A stretch of DNA of 6,535 bases, taken from contig JAGNTT010000107.1 of the NCBI GenBank assembly GCA_017987425.1, positions 1-6,535 on the forward strand. Reading direction: 5' to 3'. The notes under the pieces are model-generated. The model saw nothing but the letters and a program-made list of their open reading frames with translations. It was not told where the DNA came from and made no database searches. Position numbers and translations under genes: made by a program. Below are positions 1 to 4,749 of this stretch, piece by piece. Source of the stretch: Candidatus Omnitrophota bacterium (GTDB taxonomy: Bacteria > Omnitrophota > Gorgyraeia > Zapsychrales > Fredricksoniimonadaceae). Each line of letters begins with the position of its first letter. Position 1 is the first letter of the stretch.

Positions 1-18
1 TTAGGGATATCCCTCTGA

Positions 19-49
19 CCCCGCAAGTTCTTGCGGGGTTTTTGTTTTT
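19..49 (+). terminator. Rho-independent terminator of the upstream gene
   Basis: A perfect 9-bp stem (CCCCGCAAG at 19-27 with CTTGCGGGG at 30-38) encloses a minimal loop and is followed at once by a T-rich run (39-49). This is the classic intrinsic terminator layout on the + strand. It closes a gene that lies outside the window and separates it from the operon that begins at 151, so the operon promoter should lie between about 50 and 150 unless transcription reads through. Confidence 0.9.
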
Positions 50-150
50 ACAGAAATAACTTTCATGGATCCTGATCCCGCCGCCGGTCTTTAAGCGTGA
101 TGGTGCCGGTGATCCCGGTCATAATATGAAAAAGAAAGAAAGGAAGACCT
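50..150 (+). promoter_or_regulatory. Leader of the five-gene operon, promoter not resolved
   Basis: This 101-bp stretch lies between the upstream terminator and the YceI gene and should hold the operon promoter. The best -10-like match is CATAAT at 120-125, but no good -35 lies 16-18 bp upstream of it, so a standard housekeeping promoter is not convincing. The octamer TGATCCCG occurs twice (73-80 and 110-117) and GCCGGT occurs twice (83-88 and 105-110), which could be coincidence or a regulator site. A purine-rich run with AGGAAG at 141-146 supplies the ribosome binding site for the gene at 151. Confidence 0.3.
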
Positions 151-720
151 ATGAAGATGCTTGTTGTTTTGAATATGGCCGTGGCATTCGGGCTTTTTTG
201 TTCGGGGATTTCCTGGGCGGGAGACCACACCTACCGCCTGGAGCCGGCGGAAAGTTCGATCGGATTTTCTTTTCGTTCGACCCTGCACGGGGTCCAGGGG
301 CAGGCACATCAATTGACCGGTTCCCTGACCGCGGACCCGGATGGCGTAGGCCTTGTTAAAAATGGCCGTGTCATCATTGATGTGGGCTCGATGGATACAC
401 AGGAGCCCCAGCGCGATATCAACATGAAAAAAATGCTCGAACAAGAGAAGTTCCCCTCCATTACGTTCGAGATCTTGGGAACACAGCCCTTGCCGGGGGG
501 CAGAGTTTTGATTAACGGCCAGCTGATGATCCGTGATGTCAGACTGCCGGTTGAGATCGAGGCGGCTGCTCAAATGAAAGACGGCGTCTTTATCTTAAGC
601 GGTGCAACGCCTTTGAGCCTGAAGAAATTCGCGCTTAAACCGCCGTCGGTCGCCATGTTCATCCGGGTCTTTGACCGGGTCACGGTTACCTTTACGGCTG
701 TTTTCAAGGAGGGCGCATGA
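151..720 (+). CDS. Secreted YceI-family lipid/polyisoprenoid-binding protein
   Basis: The 189-residue protein starts with a signal peptide: Lys2, a hydrophobic stretch over residues 4-21, and a likely signal peptidase I site after Ala23 (S-W-A|G-D). No lipobox is seen, so it should be soluble in the periplasm or exported. The rest (about 25-188) reads as one YceI domain: YRLEPAESSIGFSFRS at its start, then the V-K-x-G-x-V-I-I-D-V and M-L-E-Q-E-K-F-P-S-I-T-F strands typical of the family. YceI domains form a lipocalin-like barrel that holds a long isoprenoid or other hydrophobic chain; the family is known to bind polyprenyl or quinone-like ligands. AGGAAG at 141-146 supports the start at 151; Met3 at 157 is a less likely alternative. 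Its stop overlaps the next start (ATGA at 717-720). Being first in a polyketide-lipid operon suggests that it carries or shields the operon's product. The ligand is inference. Confidence 0.88.
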   Translation: MKMLVVLNMAVAFGLFCSGISWAGDHTYRLEPAESSIGFSFRSTLHGVQGQAHQLTGSLTADPDGVGLVKNGRVIIDVGSMDTQEPQRDINMKKMLEQEKFPSITFEILGTQPLPGGRVLINGQLMIRDVRLPVEIEAAAQMKDGVFILSGATPLSLKKFALKPPSVAMFIRVFDRVTVTFTAVFKEGA

Positions 721-1895
721 GCGCTGAGTATGATGTTCTTATCGTCGGAGCGGGCCCCGCCGGCCTGGCGGCTGGCATCGAGTTAAGTCGCAATGGCTGG
801 CAGGTTCTTTTGATCGACAAGTCTGCGTTCCCCAGGGATAAGGTGTGCGGCGGATTCATCGGGCCGGAGAACAAGGATGTCTTAAACCATTACGGTGTAC
901 TGGATGCCATGATCGCGCGCGGCGCGCAGAAGGTAACTCATATCCAATTAAGCGCACCGGGCGGCAAGAGCGTTCATGTCCCGCTGCGCTACCGCGGTAA
1001 GGATGATTTCGGCCTGGGATTCAGCCGGCGCAACATGGATGAACTTCTTTTAGAAGAAGCCCGTCGCGGGGGAGTCACTTTCCTGGCTTCCGCTGTCATC
1101 GCAGAGATCGCGCGTCAGGATGGTTTTAAAGATCTGATTTTAAAGCGGACGAACGGCGAACACGATTCGCAGGTCAGGATCCGGCACATCATTTATGCCA
1201 ACGGGGCCGGCCCGGTGCCGCAGGGGTCCGGGTCCAAGTTGTTTGGTGTGGCAGGGCTTTTCGATTCCTGCCGCGACAGGGGGTCGGATGTCATCATGCA
1301 TTTCATAGACCAGGGCCACGTCGGGATCAACGCCTTTGAGGACGGAGTTTTTAATGTCTGTTATGTCATCAAAGATAATCTTTTCAAACGTTGTCAGGGG
1401 AAGTACGAACGAATCTGGGAACATTTAATGGATTCCAATCCAAATTTGAATACACAGATGAGATCGGCCAAGCTCGTCGGAAAATGGAAAGGCGTGTGCA
1501 TTGACCTAGCGCGTCCTTTGCGGTTCTTCGACGGGGACGCGTTCTATGCGGGTGATGCCGTCGGGCTTATCCATCCCGTGGCCGGGGGAGGCATCTCCAT
1601 CGCGTTAAACAGCGGCATCATGCTCGGGTTATTGCTGGGCCATCAGCGCCCAGGCCTTCTCGATACATCGGTCATCGCCCGGCGCTACGAAGCCATGTGG
1701 CGCATGGCCTTCGAGCGTTCTGTCATGGTTTCCAAATGGATCGGTTCCTTAAGCCACTGCGCGCCGGTGGCCGATATATTAGTTAAAATATTAAAGGCCA
1801 GGGAAGAGAGAGTTCATCAGCTTTTTGATGTCTTTCACCAACCAGCTTTCATGTTACCTGTCAGGAGGACGTATGAGTTCCATAAAAATAGTTGA
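717..1895 (+). CDS. FAD-dependent oxidoreductase, geranylgeranyl reductase/PHBH-like group
   Basis: The protein has 392 residues. The N-terminus is a Rossmann FAD site with GxGxxG at residues 11-16 and an acidic ribose-binding residue at Asp34. The sequence FPRDKVCGG at 38-46 matches the PxxxCGG element of the geranylgeranyl reductase group. RRNMDELLLEEA at 104-115 is the conserved helix that follows the first substrate-domain strand. YAGDAVGLIHPVAGGGISIAL at 277-297 is the second FAD motif, contacting the ribityl chain. No signal peptide or clear membrane helix is seen, so it is probably cytoplasmic or membrane-peripheral. The family includes double-bond reductases of prenyl chains and ring hydroxylases; sequence alone does not decide which this is. 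In this operon it could reduce an alkyl/isoprenoid chain or hydroxylate a polyketide ring, as SrsC does in Streptomyces. AAGGAGG at 706-712 sets the start. It overlaps YceI by 4 bp and the polyketide synthase gene by 23 bp. Confidence 0.85.
   Translation: MSAEYDVLIVGAGPAGLAAGIELSRNGWQVLLIDKSAFPRDKVCGGFIGPENKDVLNHYGVLDAMIARGAQKVTHIQLSAPGGKSVHVPLRYRGKDDFGLGFSRRNMDELLLEEARRGGVTFLASAVIAEIARQDGFKDLILKRTNGEHDSQVRIRHIIYANGAGPVPQGSGSKLFGVAGLFDSCRDRGSDVIMHFIDQGHVGINAFEDGVFNVCYVIKDNLFKRCQGKYERIWEHLMDSNPNLNTQMRSAKLVGKWKGVCIDLARPLRFFDGDAFYAGDAVGLIHPVAGGGISIALNSGIMLGLLLGHQRPGLLDTSVIARRYEAMWRMAFERSVMVSKWIGSLSHCAPVADILVKILKAREERVHQLFDVFHQPAFMLPVRRTYEFHKNS
1863..1868 (+). promoter_or_regulatory. Shine-Dalgarno site fixing the polyketide synthase start
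   Basis: AGGAGG lies 4 bases before the ATG at 1873, inside the end of the flavoprotein gene. An in-frame ATG at 1825 would add 16 residues with no ribosome binding site and no similarity to the family N-terminus. The site therefore favours 1873 and implies translational coupling to the upstream gene. Confidence 0.85.
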
Positions 1896-2949
1896 TATCG
1901 CCACCGCGAACCCGCCGCTTAAAATGACCCAGGCGGAGATCTTAAGCCGAATCCTGGCTTCACCATTGCGGTCAAAACGCGAGAAGAAACTCTATAGCCG
2001 ATTTCTTGCTGAGGCCTCCATTGAAACGCGCTATACCGCCATGGAAGGACCGCCGGAGGGATTGTTCGAGGAAACCCAGGACGAGGCCATTGTGCGCTTT
2101 CAAGAGCAGGCCACCCGGCTGGGGACTCAGGCGGTCAAGGACCTCTTGGCCAAGACCCGTCTTAAACCAAGCGAGGTCGATGCCATCATCATCGCCACCT
2201 GCACTGGATATCTCTGCCCTGGGCTGACGTCTTATATTTCCCAAGGTGTTGGTTTACGGGAGGATGTCCATCCGGTCGACATGGTGGGAGTCGGTTGCGG
2301 CGCGGCCCTGCCGGCCATGAAGTCCGCCTGGCAGTATCTTTCAGTTCATCCAGACGCTAACGTCATTGTCCTTGCCGTTGAGATCTGCACGGCGACTTCA
2401 TTCTGGAATGACAATCTTGATTTGATTATATCCAATTCCATTTTTGGCGACGGCGCCGCGGCATGTCTGATGACGAATAAGCCTGAGGCGGGAGGTCTTG
2501 AAATCCAGGCGTTTAAATCCATCCTTTGGCCGGAATACCGCGACAGCTTAAGGTATGTGACTAAAAACGGGCGGCTCCATAACGTCCTTAACAAGGAGGT
2601 GCCGGTTATCGCCGCGAAGGCCTTTCATCAGGTGCTCAAGCAGTTGACAAATGATTTCAGTCATAAGATCGATCATTACGCCGTTCATCCCGGCGGCCGC
2701 AAGATTCTTGATGAGATCGAAACTATCAGTCATTTTGACGCTGGAGTTCTTCAGCATTCGCGTGATGTTTTGTTTAATTACGGGAACATGTCGTCGCCGA
2801 GTGTTTTATATGTTCTCAAAGACATTATTTCCAAGGAGAACTTGAAGACCGGCGACACCGTCGGGATATTCGCTTTCGGAGCGGGACTGACTTCGTTTGG
2901 CGCCTTGACGAAATGGAACGGAGGAGTGAACCATGAGCTCTGCCAATGA
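1873..2949 (+). CDS. Type III polyketide synthase (chalcone/alkylresorcinol synthase-like)
   Basis: The 358-residue thiolase-fold enzyme has the family's usual length. The catalytic triad is visible: nucleophile Cys142 in VGVGCGAALPA, His272 in AVHPGGRKILDE, and Asn305 in NYGNMSSPSVLYVL. The FGDGAAA loop at 191-197 carries the gatekeeper Phe191 position, and the GFGAG-type C-terminal loop appears as FAFGAGLTSFGA at 333-344. Enzymes of this family load an acyl-CoA or acyl-ACP starter on the cysteine, add malonyl-CoA units without a carrier protein, and cyclise the chain to resorcinols, pyrones or phloroglucinols. Bacterial homologues next to methyltransferase and flavoprotein genes often use long fatty acyl starters to make alkylresorcinols, which is the likeliest role here. 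The starter and product cannot be read from the sequence. It is the core enzyme of the operon and overlaps both neighbours (23 bp upstream, 17 bp downstream). Confidence 0.95.
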   Translation: MSSIKIVDIATANPPLKMTQAEILSRILASPLRSKREKKLYSRFLAEASIETRYTAMEGPPEGLFEETQDEAIVRFQEQATRLGTQAVKDLLAKTRLKPSEVDAIIIATCTGYLCPGLTSYISQGVGLREDVHPVDMVGVGCGAALPAMKSAWQYLSVHPDANVIVLAVEICTATSFWNDNLDLIISNSIFGDGAAACLMTNKPEAGGLEIQAFKSILWPEYRDSLRYVTKNGRLHNVLNKEVPVIAAKAFHQVLKQLTNDFSHKIDHYAVHPGGRKILDEIETISHFDAGVLQHSRDVLFNYGNMSSPSVLYVLKDIISKENLKTGDTVGIFAFGAGLTSFGALTKWNGGVNHELCQ

Positions 2950-3694
2950 ATCAAAAGATGTCCTCATTAAAAAAGTCGGCTTTAATGAGTATTTTTCTGC
3001 CAATCAATGGGCGGATTATAATCGCAAGTTTTTCAATCATCTGGCTCCAAGGTACGATTATTTGAATGAGGTGATCACACTCGGGATGCAGAAGCGTTAT
3101 AAAAGTGAGGTTATCCGGCGTTCACCCATTAGTGACGGAGATTTGGTGCTCGACATCTGTACCGGAAGCGGAGATATGGCCATCTTGACGGCACAAATGT
3201 TTCCTCACAGTCATGTCATCGGTGTGGACGTTGCTGAAAAGATGCTCGAGATCGCGAGAGAGAAAGCAAAGAGTCAGTCCAATATCGAATTCAGGCTGGG
3301 CGACGCTATGGCCCTTCCATATGAAGACCATATGTTTGACGTCAGCATGATGAGCTACGGGTTACGCAATCTGACTGATTTTCGCCGGGGAATTATGGAA
3401 ATGAAACGGATAACGAAAACCGACGGCCACATTATTATTGTCGATTTGGGTAAGCCGGAAGGTTTTTTTAACACGATGATCTACAATATTTATTTTGAGA
3501 ATATCATGCCGTTCCTCGGTCGGCATGTATTTCACCGCGGTGAATTCAATTCTTTTAAATATCTTCCCGAGTCAAACAAGTTCTTTCCTTCCGCGGAAGG
3601 ATTGAAGGCGGTTCTTCAGGAATGCGGAATCAGGAACATTAAGACTTATTCGCACATGATGGGGATTGTTTCTCAGCAGATAGGATTGGTGTGA
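2933..3694 (+). CDS. UbiE/MenG-like class I SAM-dependent methyltransferase
   Basis: The 253-residue protein has a Rossmann methyltransferase core. SAM motif I is LDICTGSGDMA at 73-83, the acidic motif II residue is Asp99 in GVDVAEKML, and GDAMALPY at 123-130 is motif III. Features particular to the UbiE/MenG family are HLAPRYDYLNEVITLGMQKRYK at 36-57 (the YDxxN...GxxxxWK signature), SYGLRNLTD at 141-149, and the YLPES..FP element at 210-219. Relatives C-methylate the quinone ring in ubiquinone and menaquinone synthesis. Here there is no other quinone gene, and the gene follows the polyketide synthase with a 17-bp overlap, so an aromatic polyketide is the more likely acceptor. The family's C-terminal G-G-x-x-x-x-H-x-G ending is changed to GIVSQQIG, lacking the His. 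GGAGGAG at 2920-2926 sets the start. A true menaquinone methyltransferase remains possible. Confidence 0.85.
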   Translation: MSSANESKDVLIKKVGFNEYFSANQWADYNRKFFNHLAPRYDYLNEVITLGMQKRYKSEVIRRSPISDGDLVLDICTGSGDMAILTAQMFPHSHVIGVDVAEKMLEIAREKAKSQSNIEFRLGDAMALPYEDHMFDVSMMSYGLRNLTDFRRGIMEMKRITKTDGHIIIVDLGKPEGFFNTMIYNIYFENIMPFLGRHVFHRGEFNSFKYLPESNKFFPSAEGLKAVLQECGIRNIKTYSHMMGIVSQQIGLV

Positions 3695-3697
3695 TAT

Positions 3698-4489
3698 ATG
3701 AATACGGTTTTGATCACTGGGGCATCCAGCGGACTAGGCCGGGAGCTGGTCAGGCTTTTCGCTCAACAAGATGATAATCTGATATTGGTCGCACGGAACA
3801 GGGAAAAGCTGCATCGGCTTAAGGAAGAAATCAGTAGTGTGTCGCTGTCAAGGGTCTGGGTTATAGAAGCCGATTTGAGCCGTCCGGAGACGCCAAATGA
3901 AATTTATGAATATGTGCGTGCTGAAAATTTAATGGTCGACGTTCTGGTCAACAATGCCGGCTTCGGGGTGTACGGTGAATTTCTGGATTCTGATTTTACA
4001 AAGATTGCCCAGATGTATCAGGTCAATGTCCTGTCGGCAATTCACCTGACCAGACTTTTTTTACCCTCTATGCTGGATGGTCGAAAAGGCCATTTGGTTA
4101 ACGTATCTTCGTTGGGCGCATTTTTTCCAGGGCCGCTGATGGCCAATTACTTCGCCGCCAAAGCGGACCTGTTGTCTTTCACGAAAGCATTGTCCTTTGA
4201 GATCAAAGGGTCTCCCGTTAAGATTACAGCGGTATGCCCAGGTCCTTTTAAAAGCGGTTTTCAGCAAACAACGTTTAGCCATAAGAGAAACTTAAAGGAA
4301 GAGTGTCGTCTGCCCTCCCCGCAAAAGATCGCCCGGGAAGTATTTCATGGCATTCTTCAGAAAAGGCCCTTGGTTATCCCGGGCATAACTAATCGTGTCA
4401 TATATTGGCTCAGCAGGTTTTTTCCTGAACAATTTGTTCTCCAGTGTGTATTTCAGTCACACAGGAGGATCAGACATTCTTCTTTTTAA
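3698..4489 (+). CDS. Short-chain dehydrogenase/reductase (classical SDR)
   Basis: The 263-residue Rossmann protein carries the full classical SDR signature: TGASSGLG at 7-14 for the dinucleotide, NNAGFG at 85-90, and a catalytic tetrad readable as Asn110, Ser138 (NVSS), Tyr151 and Lys155 (YFAAK). ARN after strand 2 (residues 32-34) has a basic residue, which suggests NADPH preference. PGPFKSGF at 181-188 is the usual PGxxxT-like substrate loop. It resembles the DltE/COG0300-type ketone reductases. In the operon it could reduce a keto group of the polyketide, or a quinone/ketone intermediate; the substrate is unknown. It starts 3 bp after the methyltransferase stop and has no strong Shine-Dalgarno site (only AGGA at 3682-3685, 12 bases away), so it probably relies on translational coupling. 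Its A+T content is higher than that of the first three operon genes. Confidence 0.88.
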   Translation: MNTVLITGASSGLGRELVRLFAQQDDNLILVARNREKLHRLKEEISSVSLSRVWVIEADLSRPETPNEIYEYVRAENLMVDVLVNNAGFGVYGEFLDSDFTKIAQMYQVNVLSAIHLTRLFLPSMLDGRKGHLVNVSSLGAFFPGPLMANYFAAKADLLSFTKALSFEIKGSPVKITAVCPGPFKSGFQQTTFSHKRNLKEECRLPSPQKIAREVFHGILQKRPLVIPGITNRVIYWLSRFFPEQFVLQCVFQSHRRIRHSSF

Positions 4490-4606
4490 GAAGTCCTTCC
4501 AGTGCTTCCATGAGGCGCTATATGCATTGCTGCCGCCGCCAAGCGTGAAGATAAAGAATGAGTCCTGCGCTATTCCTTTTTGCTTGTCTGTGTGGAGCTT
4601 TACCGT
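4457..4606 (-). pseudogene. Possible 3' remnant of a minus-strand gene
   Basis: On the minus strand a 49-codon open frame (stop at 4459-4457) reads as a plausible protein: TVKLHTDKQKGIAQDSFFIF, then TLGGGSNAYSASWKHWKDFL, then KRRMSDPPV. It is rich in charged and aromatic residues, unlike the Cys- and Leu-rich + strand frame of the same region. It has no usable start: an in-frame TAA stands just upstream (4609-4607), and the only ATG is nine codons before the end. Beyond that stop the same frame continues open for 14 more codons (PRYKYLRPRPKSEE). It overlaps the last 33 bases of the SDR gene. I do not recognise the family. It may be a decayed gene end, or a chance open frame. Confidence 0.3.
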
Positions 4607-4631
4607 TTATTCTTCGCTCTTTGGTCGCGGC

Positions 4632-4651
4632 CTTAGGTATTTATACCTAGG
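4632..4651. promoter_or_regulatory. Inverted repeat upstream of pckA, candidate operator
   Basis: TAGGTAT (4634-4640) and ATACCTA (4643-4649) form a perfect 7-bp inverted repeat with a 2-base centre, extended by an outer C-G pair. Next to it, ACCTAGGT (4645-4652) is itself an 8-bp palindrome, so TAGGT recurs twice in direct orientation 14 bases apart. No T-run follows, so it does not look like a terminator. Its place about 100 bp before the pckA start suits a regulator binding site. The regulator is unknown. Confidence 0.4.
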
Positions 4652-4737
4652 TTAGTGGGGGTAAGAGCGTATGTATGTTTCCCCAAAAAAGCTCTAAACT
4701 TATATTAGAGATTTGGTGCTTTCAACGTAGCTTTGTG

Positions 4738-4743
4738 AAAGGA
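4738..4743 (+). promoter_or_regulatory. Shine-Dalgarno site fixing the pckA start
   Basis: AAAGGA lies 6 bases before the ATG at 4750. In-frame upstream ATG at 4675 has no such site and would add 25 residues not expected in the family, so 4750 is chosen. Confidence 0.8.
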
Positions 4744-4749
4744 AAAAAC

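Larger units (their letters stand above)
4490..4749. other. Intergenic region between the lipid operon and pckA
   Basis: This 260-bp region separates the SDR stop from the pckA start. No convincing + strand gene is present and no hairpin with a U-tract ends the lipid operon here, so that operon's transcription end is unresolved. The region contains the possible minus-strand gene remnant (to 4606), an inverted repeat at 4632-4651, and an A+T-rich stretch with TATATT at 4701-4706 that could serve as a -10 box for pckA, although no matching -35 is clear. Confidence 0.6.

Noticed and set aside
91..573. 160-codon open frame on the minus strand opposite the YceI gene
   Set aside because: It mirrors a clear signal-peptide-plus-YceI gene on the + strand, has no ribosome binding site before its start, and its translation shows no recognisable domain; it is a G+C-driven shadow frame.
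1825..1872. Longer N-terminus for the type III polyketide synthase from the ATG at 1825
   Set aside because: It would add 16 residues unlike the family and enlarge the overlap with the flavoprotein gene; AGGAGG before the ATG at 1873 decides the start.
4444..4462. GTGTG...CACAC stem near the end of the SDR gene as an operon terminator
   Set aside because: It lies before the stop codon, has only 5 bp with a 9-base loop, and no T-run follows.
4395..4655. 86-codon + strand frame across the SDR end and the intergenic region, with AGGAGG at 4463-4468 placed 7 bases before an in-frame ATT at 4476
   Set aside because: The ATG start lies inside the SDR gene without a ribosome binding site, ATT starts are very rare, and the translation is Cys-, Leu- and Pro-rich without any domain. 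The AGGAGG is more simply part of the SDR coding sequence.
4675..4749. Longer N-terminus for PEP carboxykinase from the ATG at 4675
   Set aside because: It has no Shine-Dalgarno site and adds 25 residues beyond the normal family start, whereas the ATG at 4750 has AAAGGA at the right distance.
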